From an uncultured Oscillospiraceae bacterium (GTDB taxonomy: Bacteria > Bacillota > Clostridia > Oscillospirales > Ruminococcaceae): a stretch of 64,000 nucleotides of DNA. The notes beneath the pieces are model-generated. The model was given only the letters and a program-made list of their open reading frames with translations, did not search any database and was not told the DNA's origin. How positions within the stretch are numbered: position 1 is the first letter of the stretch; every line of letters begins with the position of its first letter. A program made the position numbers and the translations under genes. The DNA lies in assembly GCA_910587135.1 (NCBI GenBank), contig CAJULF010000004.1, forward strand, positions 28,606-92,605. Direction: 5' to 3'. Of this stretch, positions 16,830-25,446 are shown in pieces.

Positions 16830-16858
16830 TTGACAAAGAAGCGGAAAGGTGATATAAT
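16830..16858 (+). promoter_or_regulatory. Promoter of the cobalamin-riboswitch operon
   Basis: Consensus TTGACA (16830-16835), 17-base spacer, TATAAT (16853-16858). Confidence 0.9.
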
Positions 16859-16867
16859 CATAATGCG

Positions 16868-17045
16868 GTCGGCAAAGAAAAGACGGGTCGTTGCCCGTGC
16901 TTTTCGGAATGCGGTGAAAATCCGCAGCAGTCCCCGCTGCCGTGAGGAAGTTGTATTGCGTCGATAGTGTCACTGGAGACCGAGGTCTTGGGGAAGGCAG
17001 GCGCAGTGCGGGATATTCCGAGCCGGAAGACCTGCTGCCGCAAAT
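16868..17045 (+). promoter_or_regulatory. Cobalamin riboswitch
   Basis: The conserved B12 aptamer blocks occur in order: GGAATGCGGTGAAAATCCGC, AGCAGTCCCCGCTGCCGTGA, then GTCACTGG, GGGGAAGGC and, at the 3' side, GAGCCGGAAGACCTGC, which is the B12 box. The aptamer begins about ten bases after the promoter and ends before GGAGGA of the first gene. No terminator follows, so control is probably at translation initiation. Ligand class (adenosyl- or aquocobalamin) was not resolved. Confidence 0.9.
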
Positions 17046-17068
17046 ACATTTATCGGAGGAATAAGAAA

Positions 17069-17947
17069 ATGAAGGCAAAGAAAATTGTCGCGGGAGTATC
17101 CGCGGCGGCGCTTGCCGCGTTTGCGCTGCCTTTCGCGGCAGCAGCGGACGAGCCGGAAGGCTATGTCAGCTTTACCGCTGTCAAGTCGACGGTCGGGCAG
17201 GGCTTTACCGTTGAGCCTGTGAAGGTTCCGCTTTATGAGGGGGACAAGGGTGTTGATATTGTAAAGCGCGCGGTCGGAGAGGACGGAGTGGTGTTCACGG
17301 AGTCGGATTACGGCGCTTACATTACGGGCTTCGCTGATGACGACACAGGCGCGGAGATACCCGCCGCGATAGCGGCGGTATGTACCGATATGACAGACCG
17401 CAATAACGAGGGTTATCTTTCGGCATTCGACTACACCGCAGAAAGCGGTTGGAGCTATTTTATCAACGGCGAATACACTCAGGTCGGTATCGTTGATTAT
17501 GAACCGCAGGACGGAGATGTGTTGGAGTTCCGCTTTACGGTGTACGGTTACGGCGCGGATCTGGGCATTGATAACAGCGAATGGGGCGGTGCGGCGGCTC
17601 TGACGGAGCAGGTCAACGCTTCGGAGCTTATAAGGAAATGCGCCGATGTTATCGGCAAGGGCAATGAAAATCCCGCTTTGGAGGGAGCTTTGAACGTGCT
17701 GGCTGAATACGGCGCGGCGCAGTCCGAGATAGACGCGGCATATGCCGCTTTGGCGTCGGAGGACATGGGAGAGGTCACGCTAACCACAGAGGCTGCTCCC
17801 GATAATGCCTACGATGAAGAGACGGGCGTTTCCGCACCCTCGGAGAGCAAGGGAAGCCCCGATACGGGCGTTGAGGGCGCTGCCGCTGCGCTTGGTGTGA
17901 TAATTCTCGCGTGCGGAGCCGTAGCGGTTTCAAGAAAATCAAGATGA
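17069..17947 (+). CDS. Secreted DUF4430 protein with wall-sorting tail, riboswitch-controlled
   Basis: Protein of 292 residues directly under the cobalamin riboswitch. A signal peptide covers residues 1-26 (AAALAAFALPFAAAADE). Residues 30-170 form a DUF4430 domain (VDIVKRAVGE, ESGWSYFINGEYTQVGIVDY, DGDVLEFRFTVY), the beta domain also found at the C-terminus of animal transcobalamin and intrinsic factor. A helical stretch (190-235) follows. The tail SPDTG, a hydrophobic helix and RKSR form an LPXTG-like sortase signal, so the protein is probably fixed to the wall. Inferred role: surface capture of B12. ATG overlaps nothing upstream and follows GGAGGA; its stop overlaps the next start (ATGA). 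Confidence 0.82.
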   Translation: MKAKKIVAGVSAAALAAFALPFAAAADEPEGYVSFTAVKSTVGQGFTVEPVKVPLYEGDKGVDIVKRAVGEDGVVFTESDYGAYITGFADDDTGAEIPAAIAAVCTDMTDRNNEGYLSAFDYTAESGWSYFINGEYTQVGIVDYEPQDGDVLEFRFTVYGYGADLGIDNSEWGGAAALTEQVNASELIRKCADVIGKGNENPALEGALNVLAEYGAAQSEIDAAYAALASEDMGEVTLTTEAAPDNAYDEETGVSAPSESKGSPDTGVEGAAAALGVIILACGAVAVSRKSR

Positions 17948-19590
17948 GGATAAAATTCTCGGCGGTCTGCGCGGTCATCATAGCGGTGCAGACCGCTTTG
18001 GGCTTTCTTTGGGCAACTCCCTCGGCATATGCGGCGGAAACCGTGCAAATGGAAGCGGAATGCTCCGATATCATCGATTCGGTGTTTGATTATCTGACGG
18101 GAGAGCGCGGCGGATTTTTCGAGGGGCTGGAATTCGGGCAGTCCGATTGGGCGGCGTATTGTGCGTCTCGGCTTGGAGGAGAGTACGTGCAGGGCGCGTC
18201 GGAATATGTGGGCAATGTTCAAAATGCTGCCGCGGAGCTTATGGGGCAGGGCTTTGTACCGCCTACGGAGCTGCAAAGGGCAGCAGTCGCGCTGTCGGGC
18301 TTCAGCGAATGTCCCAAGGAGCTCATATACGCGGCGGCATATGATAACGCCGACCTTGACAGGCGGGGGCTTAACGCATGGATATGGGCGCTGACAGCGG
18401 CAAACTGCAGCGGCACGGAGGCGGGAAGCGGCGCGCTGAATACGCGGCAAAGCCTGGCGGAGCATATCATATCGTCGGCTCTGCCCGATGGGGGGTTCAA
18501 TTTGCGAGGCGAGGGCGCCGACTGCGACGTGACAGCGGCGGCGATATACGCGCTCGCTCCGCTTGATGAAGTTCCCGCGGTAAAGGAAGCGCTGGCGGAG
18601 GCGGTGGAATGCCTTGCGGCCTTGCAGCTTGAAAACGGCGGCTTCCGCTCCATGGGTATTGAAAACTGTGAGAGCGCCGCTCAGGCGATAATAGCCTTTA
18701 CCGCCGTTGGGTATGATATAGGCGACAGCCGTGTGAGCCGCGCTTTGTCGGCAATGCTAAAGTATCGTACGGAGGGCGGCTTTGCACATACCCTCGGCGG
18801 CGGAGTAAACGGCTCTGCTTCCGTACAGGCGTTACAGGCGATTACGGCGCTTCGGCTTAGGGGGCGCGGAGAGCGTCTTTTTGACGCGTGCGGCTTTTTG
18901 GTCGGAGATGATGAAACGCATTCCGCGGTTTCTCCCCCGGAAAAAGAGGAGCTATCCTTGGATACGGCGATGACGGAAAGCGCCGGTTCAGCCGAAATAC
19001 TTTCCCCGAAAGCGGCAGAGATGAGCGGCTTTACCATTACGCTGATAATTTCCGCGTGTCTTGCGTTGGCGGGAGTCGCTTTGGCTGCCGCAGGGATATT
19101 TAAACGCAATAAAAGTTCTCTTGCTGTTGCGGCAGTGCTTTTCGCGGCGGCGGGCGGCGTTTGGCTGCTGGATATCCGCAGCCCCTCGGAATACTATTCA
19201 CAGAAATACGAGGGGGATATGCGGGTTACTGTCGGCGCGGACTGCTCGGCGGTGCTTGCGGCAATGGACAAAATAGATGCGGATATCAATCCCGCTTCGG
19301 TAATACCTGTGGACGGAGCGGTCATAGCGGAGTGCGAGATATACGCGGAGGAGGGCGCTACCGCTTTTGAAGCGCTTATCGCCGCCGCCCGCGGGCAGCG
19401 GGTTGCGGTAGACTATATCGGTTCGATATACGGGGTGTATGTTCGAGGGATAGGTCATATTTACGAGTTCGGCTTTGGGGATATGAGCGGCTGGATTTAT
19501 AAGGTCAACGGAGAGTCCCCCGACGTTTCGGCGGGTGAATTCGTACTGTCGGAGGGCGACAGGGTGGAGTTTATTTACACTATCGGTTAA
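17944..19590 (+). CDS. Membrane protein with alpha/alpha barrel and C-terminal DUF4430 (transcobalamin-like)
   Basis: Protein of 548 residues, start overlapping the previous stop. In order: signal peptide (1-33, ending SAYAAE); an alpha/alpha-toroid of prenyltransferase/squalene-oxidase-type repeats (about 105-300; repeated DGGFN, NGGFRS, EGGFAH units with alternating helices); two hydrophobic helices (about 355-410, FTITLIISACLALAGVALAA and SSLAVAAVLFAAAGGVWLL); and a DUF4430 domain (about 425-548; TAFEALIAAARG, MSGWIYKVNGESPDVS, EGDRVEFIYTIG). Barrel plus DUF4430 is the domain pair of transcobalamin and intrinsic factor, here interrupted by a membrane hairpin so both parts face outside. With the riboswitch this suggests cobalamin or cobamide binding; no transport genes are adjacent. 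Confidence 0.8.
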   Translation: MRIKFSAVCAVIIAVQTALGFLWATPSAYAAETVQMEAECSDIIDSVFDYLTGERGGFFEGLEFGQSDWAAYCASRLGGEYVQGASEYVGNVQNAAAELMGQGFVPPTELQRAAVALSGFSECPKELIYAAAYDNADLDRRGLNAWIWALTAANCSGTEAGSGALNTRQSLAEHIISSALPDGGFNLRGEGADCDVTAAAIYALAPLDEVPAVKEALAEAVECLAALQLENGGFRSMGIENCESAAQAIIAFTAVGYDIGDSRVSRALSAMLKYRTEGGFAHTLGGGVNGSASVQALQAITALRLRGRGERLFDACGFLVGDDETHSAVSPPEKEELSLDTAMTESAGSAEILSPKAAEMSGFTITLIISACLALAGVALAAAGIFKRNKSSLAVAAVLFAAAGGVWLLDIRSPSEYYSQKYEGDMRVTVGADCSAVLAAMDKIDADINPASVIPVDGAVIAECEIYAEEGATAFEALIAAARGQRVAVDYIGSIYGVYVRGIGHIYEFGFGDMSGWIYKVNGESPDVSAGEFVLSEGDRVEFIYTIG

Positions 19591-19648
19591 GAGCCTGTTT
19601 GGTATTCGGCGCTTTGGATGACGCTGAACAGACCCTGAGGAGGATATT

Positions 19649-19825
19649 ATGTCGAGGTCAAATTGCGACGATTGCGTAAATTATGTTTTTGACGAGGACT
19701 GCGAATGTTATGTGTGTCTGGTAAATCTGGACGAGGACGAGATGTACCGCTTTATGAGCGGCACAAACGATAACTGTCCCTATTACAGCCCCGATGACGA
19801 GTATCGCATAGCGAGAAAGCAGTGA
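19649..19825 (+). CDS. DUF6472 micro-protein
   Basis: A 58-residue protein starting behind GAGGAGG. It matches the clostridial DUF6472 pattern: CDDCVNYVFDEDCECYVCLV, then LDEDEMYRFMSG and CPYYSPDDEYRIARKQ. Six cysteines in CxxC-like spacing suggest metal binding. Very acidic. It follows the B12 operon by 58 bases (a stretch containing AGCCTGTTTGGTAT, a remnant of the 14.5 kb foldback). Function unknown; it may belong to the same transcript. Confidence 0.8.
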   Translation: MSRSNCDDCVNYVFDEDCECYVCLVNLDEDEMYRFMSGTNDNCPYYSPDDEYRIARKQ

Positions 19826-19855
19826 TACGATCAAAGAGGCGGATAAGGACAGAGT

Positions 19856-20002
19856 GGGCGCGGCGCGGAAAACATTCCTTATAATACGCGTTTTGTAGAA
19901 AAGGATATATAGTAAAACGCCGATTATAACACGATTGCCGCGCCCAAACGAGGAAACTCGCGGGTCTGACTGTGGACGATTCGCTTTTATCAGCGATTTC
20001 CT
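19856..20002 (+). ncRNA. CTCGCGGG RNA motif, copy A
   Basis: A long hairpin GGGCGCGGC (19856-19864)/GCCGCGCCC (19937-19945) is followed by AAACG, then a closed domain: outer stem AGGAAA (19951)/TTTCCT (19997), core CTCGCGGG, inner stem CTGA (19966)/TCAG (19990). Copy B in the groES leader has the same layout with different but complementary stems. It lies between the DUF6472 gene and the glgP promoter, so it would be transcribed by read-through or from an unseen start. It matches no RNA family that I can name. Confidence 0.55.
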
Positions 20003-20041
20003 TGATTTCGTTTTATTGTGTGGTTTACCATTGGTGAAAAT

Positions 20042-20064
20042 CGACAATACGATAAAAATTGTCG
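20042..20064. promoter_or_regulatory. Inverted repeat upstream of the glgP promoter
   Basis: CGACAAT-ACGATAAAA-ATTGTCG lies 18 bases before the -35 box. Possible regulator site for glycogen phosphorylase; inferred from symmetry and position. Confidence 0.35.
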
Positions 20065-20082
20065 TTTAACAGCCAAAAGCCC

Positions 20083-20111
20083 TTGAAATTTGGGAAAAAA
20101 TAGGGTATAAT
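20083..20111 (+). promoter_or_regulatory. Promoter of glgP
   Basis: TTGAAA (20083-20088), 17-base spacer, TATAAT (20106-20111). A leader of about 95 bases follows. Confidence 0.8.
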
Positions 20112-20211
20112 AAAGGTGTATGATTTGATATTACGACGGGGAAAAGGCGGCGGAGCAATGTGTCGGCTTACTTTGCCGTCGCCGCAAACAAGAAAGGGGT
20201 AAAAATTTTAA

Positions 20212-22608
20212 ATGAAATCACCGTTTACTAAAGAAGAGCTGAAAAAGCAGCTGGAGGGTATCCTGGAATACGATTTCAGGACAGACTCCAAAAATGCGTC
20301 CATTACGCAGATATACCGCGCTTTGTCGAGCATTGTGGTTAATCATTTGAAGGAAAAGCGCCATGACTCTATGCGCGAGAGCAACTCCCGCGGAAGAAAG
20401 CAGGTATACTACCTGTCGATGGAGTTCCTTATGGGGCGCTCGCTCAAGACCAGCCTCTACAATCTGGGTATGCAGGACGAGGCTGAGCAGGCTCTCGGGG
20501 ATATGGGCATAAAGCTGGACAGAGTTTATGAGGAGGAACCCGACGCGGGTCTCGGCAACGGCGGTCTGGGCAGACTGGCGGCTTGCTATATGGACGGTCT
20601 GGCAACCTGCGATTATCCCGCAACAGGCTATTCCATACGCTATGAGTACGGTATCTTCAAACAGAAAATAGTTGACGGCTGGCAGACCGAGCTTCCCGAT
20701 AACTGGCTTCCCGGCGGCGGCGCGTGGCTTGTTCCCGTTCCCGACCAGGCGGTTGAGGTTCGCTTTGACGGGCAGATAAACGAATATTGGGAGAACAACT
20801 ACCATTATCTTGAGCATGTCAATTACAATTCAGTACATGCCGTTCCCTATGATATGTACGTTTCGGGCTACGACAGCAATGGCGTTTCAAAGCTGCGTCT
20901 GTGGAGCGCCGAAAATATGTCTTTCGACATGAGCAGCTTCAATACGGGTGACTACGCAAAGGCTCTGGGTGCAAACAATATCGCGCACTCCATTTCCAAG
21001 GTGCTCTACCCCAACGATAACCACGCCGAGGGCAAGGCGCTGCGTTTAAGACAGCAGTATTTCATGTGCGCGGCTTCCATAGGCGATATCGTTATGCGCC
21101 ATATGAAGGTTTACGGCACGCTTGACAATTTCCACGAGAAGGTGGCTATCCATATCAACGACACACACCCCACCCTTGCCATTCCCGAGCTTATGAGAGT
21201 GCTGCTGGACGACTGCGGTTACGGCTGGGATCAGGCGTGGCATATAGTGACCAACACCTTTGCTTACACCAACCACACCGTTATGGCGGAGGCTCTTGAG
21301 AAGTGGGACAAGGATCTTATGGAAAAGATACTTCCGAGAGTGTTTACCATTATCTGCGAGATTAACCGCCGCTACTGCGACGCACTTTTCGCAAGAACGC
21401 AGGACAGCGAGAGAGTTACCAGAATGTCCATTATACAGGACAACAAGGTTCATATGGCAAATCTCTGCGTTGCGGCTTCTCACAGCGTAAACGGCGTTTC
21501 CAAGCTGCACAGCCAGATCATCAAGGACGATGTGTTCAAGCTTCAGGCACTGGATAATCCTCACCAGTTCAAGAACGTTACCAACGGTATCGCTTACCGC
21601 CGCTGGCTGCTCCAGAGCAACCGCGGTCTGACCGATTTGCTGACTGAGTGTATCGGCGAGGGCTTCAAGAAGGACGCGAGCGAGCTTATGAAGTTCGAGG
21701 TGTTTGCAAACGACAGCTCTGTGCTGGAGAAGCTGGGACAGATAAAGCACGAGAATAAGATAAAATTCGCGAATTATGTTGAAAAAACCACCGGCACAAA
21801 GCTGAATATCGACAGTATATTCGATGTTCAGGTAAAGCGCCTGCACGAATACAAAAGACAGCAGCTCAACGCGCTGAATATCCTTGCGGATTATAACTAT
21901 CTCATTCAGAATCCCGACGCTCCCTTTGTTCCCAAGACTTATATCTTTGCTTCAAAGGCTGCCCCCGGGTATTATATCGCCAAGCAGATAATCAAGATGA
22001 TATGGTGCATAGGCGAGGAGATAAAGCATAACCCCAAGCTCAACGAGAAGCTGAGCGTCGTATTCCTGGAGGACTATTGTGTAACGCTTTCCGAGATACT
22101 CATGCCCGCGGCTGAGATCTCCGAGCAGATATCCCTTGCAGGAACCGAGGCTTCGGGAACGGGCAACATGAAGCTCATGCTCAACGGCGCGCTTACACTG
22201 GGAACCTATGACGGCGCCAATGTCGAGATACACGAGGCTGTCGGCACGGATAACATCTTTATTTTCGGCATGAGGACCAATGAGGTCAACGATCTGCGTA
22301 TAAAGGGCTATCACCCCGAAAGCTACATCAATTCCAATCCCGTTATCGCTGACGCTATACAGCGAATGTATAACGGCATAAACGGCGCTACCTTTGAGGA
22401 GGTTGCAAACTCCATCAAGTTCAAGGATTTCTATATGGCGCTGGCTGATTTCGACAGCTACCGCGGCACGCAGGCTTACGCGAGCGAGGTATACCGCGAC
22501 AGCAAGGACTGGAACAGAAAGTCGCTGTACAACATTGCGGGCGCGGGACGCTTCTCTGCTGACAGAGCCGTTACCGATTACGCGCGCGATATCTGGAATC
22601 TGAAATAA
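20212..22608 (+). CDS. glgP: Glycogen/starch/maltodextrin phosphorylase
   Basis: GT35 enzyme of 798 residues that releases glucose-1-phosphate from alpha-1,4-glucans with pyridoxal phosphate. Family stretches run the whole length: KQVYYLSMEFLMGR (64-77), GLGNGGLGRLAACYMDG, NDTHPTLAIPELMRVL, VKRLHEYKRQQLN, and the cofactor site EASGTGNMKLMLNGALTLGT with the Schiff-base lysine. The N-terminal regulatory extension of eukaryotic enzymes is absent. Cytoplasmic. RBS AAAGGGG. It precedes an amylase, with a terminator-like hairpin between them, forming a glucan-degradation pair. Own promoter at 20083; the CTCGCGGG motif lies further upstream. Confidence 0.97.
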   Translation: MKSPFTKEELKKQLEGILEYDFRTDSKNASITQIYRALSSIVVNHLKEKRHDSMRESNSRGRKQVYYLSMEFLMGRSLKTSLYNLGMQDEAEQALGDMGIKLDRVYEEEPDAGLGNGGLGRLAACYMDGLATCDYPATGYSIRYEYGIFKQKIVDGWQTELPDNWLPGGGAWLVPVPDQAVEVRFDGQINEYWENNYHYLEHVNYNSVHAVPYDMYVSGYDSNGVSKLRLWSAENMSFDMSSFNTGDYAKALGANNIAHSISKVLYPNDNHAEGKALRLRQQYFMCAASIGDIVMRHMKVYGTLDNFHEKVAIHINDTHPTLAIPELMRVLLDDCGYGWDQAWHIVTNTFAYTNHTVMAEALEKWDKDLMEKILPRVFTIICEINRRYCDALFARTQDSERVTRMSIIQDNKVHMANLCVAASHSVNGVSKLHSQIIKDDVFKLQALDNPHQFKNVTNGIAYRRWLLQSNRGLTDLLTECIGEGFKKDASELMKFEVFANDSSVLEKLGQIKHENKIKFANYVEKTTGTKLNIDSIFDVQVKRLHEYKRQQLNALNILADYNYLIQNPDAPFVPKTYIFASKAAPGYYIAKQIIKMIWCIGEEIKHNPKLNEKLSVVFLEDYCVTLSEILMPAAEISEQISLAGTEASGTGNMKLMLNGALTLGTYDGANVEIHEAVGTDNIFIFGMRTNEVNDLRIKGYHPESYINSNPVIADAIQRMYNGINGATFEEVANSIKFKDFYMALADFDSYRGTQAYASEVYRDSKDWNRKSLYNIAGAGRFSADRAVTDYARDIWNLK

Positions 22609-22620
22609 TTTAAATGAGCG

Positions 22621-22659
22621 GAGAGGCAAGGGGCAGGATAAGAGCCTTTCTTGCCTCTC
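22621..22659 (+). terminator. Terminator-like hairpin between glgP and the amylase gene
   Basis: GAGAGGCAAG (22621-22630) and CTTGCCTCTC (22650-22659) form a perfect 10-base stem, followed by ATTTCTTT. Partial termination would lower expression of the amylase. Confidence 0.65.
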
Positions 22660-22687
22660 ATTTCTTTATAAAAGGAGTTGATAATTA

Positions 22688-24574
22688 ATGGGCGTACCTC
22701 TGTTTGACTGCTTTGACAGCAGCTATAAGCACCCCTTCGGCGCACTGCGCAAGGGGCAGCCAAGTATTTTCAACGTACGAATACCCAAAAGCTCACAGGT
22801 TCAGGACCTTACGCTGGTAATGTTCCGACCCGGGTATAAGGAGCGGTATATAGGGCTTGAGCTTCAGGACGAGAGCGGAGAGGACAATACCTATACCTGC
22901 GTGTTTACCCCCAACAACACGGGAATGCACCAGTACTATTTCACCTGTGTACTGGACGGGCGCCGCCGTTACATCAAGCGCAGCGGAGCTTCGATGGGAG
23001 TTTTCGAGGGTGAGGAGCTGTTCCAGCTTACGGTGTTCGACCCCGATTTTTATACGCCCTCGTTTATACGCGGCGGGATAATGTATCAGATATTCCCCGA
23101 CCGCTTTGCGAAGAGCGGCGCGGTGCATGAAAATATTCCCGAGGACAGGGTTATCCGCGAGGACTGGTGGGGAACGCCTTACTATAAGCCCGACAACAAG
23201 GGCGTGGTGCGCAATAACGACTATTTCGGCGGAGATCTGCGAGGAATAATTGAGAAGCTGCCCTATATCCACAGCCTCGGCGTTACTGTGATTTATCTTA
23301 ATCCTATATTTGAGGCGCATGAAAATCACCGCTACAACACCGCGAATTACGAAAAAATAGACCCCATGCTCGGTACGGAGGAAGATTTCAGGGAGCTTTG
23401 CCAAAAGGCGGGCGAAATGGGGATAGACATTATCCTTGACGGAGTATTCTCGCATACCGGTGCGGATTCGGTATACTTTAACAAATTCGGGCGTTACGGC
23501 AGCGATACGGGCGCTTACCGAGATAAAAACAGTCCCTATTTTCCGTGGTACAGCTTTACGGGTTATCCCGACCGCTATGAGAGCTGGTGGGGTATTACCA
23601 CTCTGCCCAACGTTAACGAAAACAACGAGCAGTACACAAATTATATCTGCGGTGACGGCGGAATACTGCAAAAATGGATAGAGGCGGGAGCGCGCGGCTG
23701 GCGTCTGGACGTTGCTGACGAGCTGCCCGACGAGTTCCTTGACAATCTCAACAAGGCTGTCAAGAAGATGGGCAAGGACAAGATTATCTACGGAGAGGTT
23801 TGGGAGGACGCGACCAACAAGGAAAGCTACGGTGTGCGCAGACGCTATCTTATCGGCGGTCAGCTGGACAGCGTTATGAATTATCCTTTTAAGGAAGCAA
23901 TTCTCCGATATGTCAAGTATGCGGACGGAAAAGCGTTCAGGGAGAGCATTATGACTATCCTGGATCACTACCCCAAGCCCGCGATAGATATGCTGATGAA
24001 CTTCCTTTCCACCCACGACACGGAGCGTGCTCTCACCTATTTCGGCGGCGAGGAGGTAGGCTGGCATGACAAGGACTGGCAGAGCGAGCGTTATCTTGAC
24101 GGGTCACAGTATATGTACGGCGTTTCGCTGATGAAGTGCGCTATGGTGCTTCAGTTCTTCCTGCCGGGAGTTCCCTCGATATACTATGGCGATGAAGCGG
24201 GCATGGAGGGCTACCGCGACCCGTTTAACCGCCGCTGCTACCCATGGGGGAATGAAAATCTTGACCTTATTGAGTTTACAAAGCAGCTTTCAAGGATACG
24301 TAAGGGCACACGCGCTTTTGAACAGGGAGTAATGGAATTTATTGAGGTGGACGACAAAGTGTGCGTATTCGCGCGGTATGATAAGATTACCCGCGACGCA
24401 GCTATAATCTATCTGAACAAATCCACCCGCGGGCGCAGCTTTGAGATACTGAACGAATACACGGATATGTTTTACGATTTTAAGGTAGCTTTCGACCGCT
24501 ATGACAGGGGTATAGAAAACGGCAGAATAACCGTTGCTCCTTTCGATTATGCGGTAGTCTACTGCAAGATTTAA
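22688..24574 (+). CDS. GH13 alpha-amylase-family enzyme (neopullulanase/cyclomaltodextrinase-like), cytoplasmic
   Basis: Glycoside hydrolase of 628 residues. Residues 1-130 form an N-terminal beta-sandwich. The catalytic (beta/alpha)8 barrel begins at YQIFPDRFAKS, a marker of the neopullulanase/cyclomaltodextrinase side of GH13. Catalytic residues are the Asp in GWRLDVADEL, the Glu in IIYGEVWEDA and the transition-state Asp in STHDTER. A C-terminal beta domain begins near residue 545. No signal peptide, so it acts on imported or stored glucans, consistent with glgP just upstream. Exact specificity (pullulan, cyclodextrin, glycogen branches) cannot be set from sequence. RBS AAAGGAG. Confidence 0.92.
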   Translation: MGVPLFDCFDSSYKHPFGALRKGQPSIFNVRIPKSSQVQDLTLVMFRPGYKERYIGLELQDESGEDNTYTCVFTPNNTGMHQYYFTCVLDGRRRYIKRSGASMGVFEGEELFQLTVFDPDFYTPSFIRGGIMYQIFPDRFAKSGAVHENIPEDRVIREDWWGTPYYKPDNKGVVRNNDYFGGDLRGIIEKLPYIHSLGVTVIYLNPIFEAHENHRYNTANYEKIDPMLGTEEDFRELCQKAGEMGIDIILDGVFSHTGADSVYFNKFGRYGSDTGAYRDKNSPYFPWYSFTGYPDRYESWWGITTLPNVNENNEQYTNYICGDGGILQKWIEAGARGWRLDVADELPDEFLDNLNKAVKKMGKDKIIYGEVWEDATNKESYGVRRRYLIGGQLDSVMNYPFKEAILRYVKYADGKAFRESIMTILDHYPKPAIDMLMNFLSTHDTERALTYFGGEEVGWHDKDWQSERYLDGSQYMYGVSLMKCAMVLQFFLPGVPSIYYGDEAGMEGYRDPFNRRCYPWGNENLDLIEFTKQLSRIRKGTRAFEQGVMEFIEVDDKVCVFARYDKITRDAAIIYLNKSTRGRSFEILNEYTDMFYDFKVAFDRYDRGIENGRITVAPFDYAVVYCKI

Positions 24575-24585
24575 CTGAGGAATAT

Positions 24586-25044
24586 ATGTGCCTTATATGC
24601 GATAGAATAGAGATGATAAAAAACGGTGAAAATCCCTATTTTGTCAGAGAGCTTGAAACGGGCTATGCCGTTATCGGCGATCATCAGTATTTCAAGGGCT
24701 TCACGCTGTTTCTCTGCAAGACCCACGAAACCGAGCTTTTCCGGCTTGACAGGGATTTCAAGATGAAATTTCTTGAGGAGATGTCGCTCGTCGCTCAAGC
24801 GGCTTCCGTTGCGTTCGGTGCGGATAAGATGAATTATGAGCTGCTTGGTATGGTTGACGCTCATCTGCACTGGCATTTATATCCCAGAAAAAACGGTGAC
24901 CTTAACGGATACGGAAACAACGGCAAGGGTCCCGTATGGTGGCTGCCCATGAATGTAATGTATGCCGACAGCACAAGACCTTCGGTGCAGGAGCTGGAGG
25001 ATATGAAGCGGCAGCTGAAAGCAGAGTTGGATAAACTGATATGA
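24586..25044 (+). CDS. HIT-family protein
   Basis: Protein of 152 residues of the histidine triad superfamily (nucleotide hydrolases or transferases). It opens MCLICDRIEMIKNGENPYFV; the triad HLHWHLYPR is near residues 103-111. Compared with Hint proteins the usual HxHxHxx arrangement is kept, so it is probably active on a nucleoside phosphoramidate or dinucleotide. Starts 11 bases after the amylase stop behind GAGGAA, so it shares the transcript. A terminator follows. Link to glucan metabolism is only positional. Confidence 0.85.
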   Translation: MCLICDRIEMIKNGENPYFVRELETGYAVIGDHQYFKGFTLFLCKTHETELFRLDRDFKMKFLEEMSLVAQAASVAFGADKMNYELLGMVDAHLHWHLYPRKNGDLNGYGNNGKGPVWWLPMNVMYADSTRPSVQELEDMKRQLKAELDKLI

Positions 25045-25133
25045 CAGATGCCAAACGAACCGGTTTTTAAGGCAAATTCGTGCAAAGCGCGAAGCGCGGG
25101 CTTTGTGCGGTGTTGCCTTAAGTCGGACAAATT

Positions 25134-25174
25134 AAATCCCGCTAAGGACAGTTAAAGTCCGAGCGGGATTTTAT
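25134..25174 (+). terminator. Terminator of the glgP-amylase-HIT transcript
   Basis: AAATCCCGCT...AGCGGGATTTT with an inner GGAC/GTCC pair, followed by a TTTTAT tract. Confidence 0.8.
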
Positions 25175-25206
25175 ATGTTTGAAAATTTTATATCGCTGAT
25201 TCAACT

Positions 25207-25350
25207 TCATAAACAGCTTACCTTAAATGCGGTCAGAATAATGATTATTATCTTACCGTGTAAAAGTGATTTGTACAAAAAATAGCATATCGCTCCCAGA
25301 ATGATTATCAATTCAAATGCTGATTCGTCATCGGTATTTGAATTTTTCAT
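25207..25350 (-). CDS. 47-residue membrane peptide divergent from an Xre regulator
   Basis: ATG at 25350 behind AAGGGGG with eight-base spacing. The peptide opens with a polar segment MKNSNTDDESAFE, then a hydrophobic helix (LIIILGAICYFLYKSLL), a basic turn and a second hydrophobic run (IIIIILTAFKVSCL). It is driven by a consensus promoter (25405-25433) whose spacer is a palindrome that the neighbouring Xre protein could bind. It could be a toxin-like or stress membrane peptide. No known family recognised; coding status rests on RBS, promoter and composition. Confidence 0.6.
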   Translation of the reverse strand: MKNSNTDDESAFELIIILGAICYFLYKSLLHGKIIIIILTAFKVSCL

Positions 25351-25404
25351 TTTAAGTACCCCCTTGATAAAAAACGCATTTTTATCCCAAAACGGGATAA
25401 TTTA

Positions 25405-25433
25405 ATTATACCACTATGGTATAGTTTTGTCAA
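25405..25433 (-). promoter_or_regulatory. Divergent promoter with embedded operator
   Basis: On the minus strand TTGACA, 17-base spacer, TATAAT. The spacer and -10 box are covered by the perfect inverted repeat TATACCA-CTA-TGGTATA (25407-25423). A second inverted repeat ATCCC-AAAAC-GGGAT (25384-25398) lies at the start of the leader. On the plus strand TATAGT (25420-25425) could be the -10 of the Xre gene, so one bound repressor would block both. Confidence 0.75.
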
Positions 25434-25446
25434 GGGGGCGATTATC

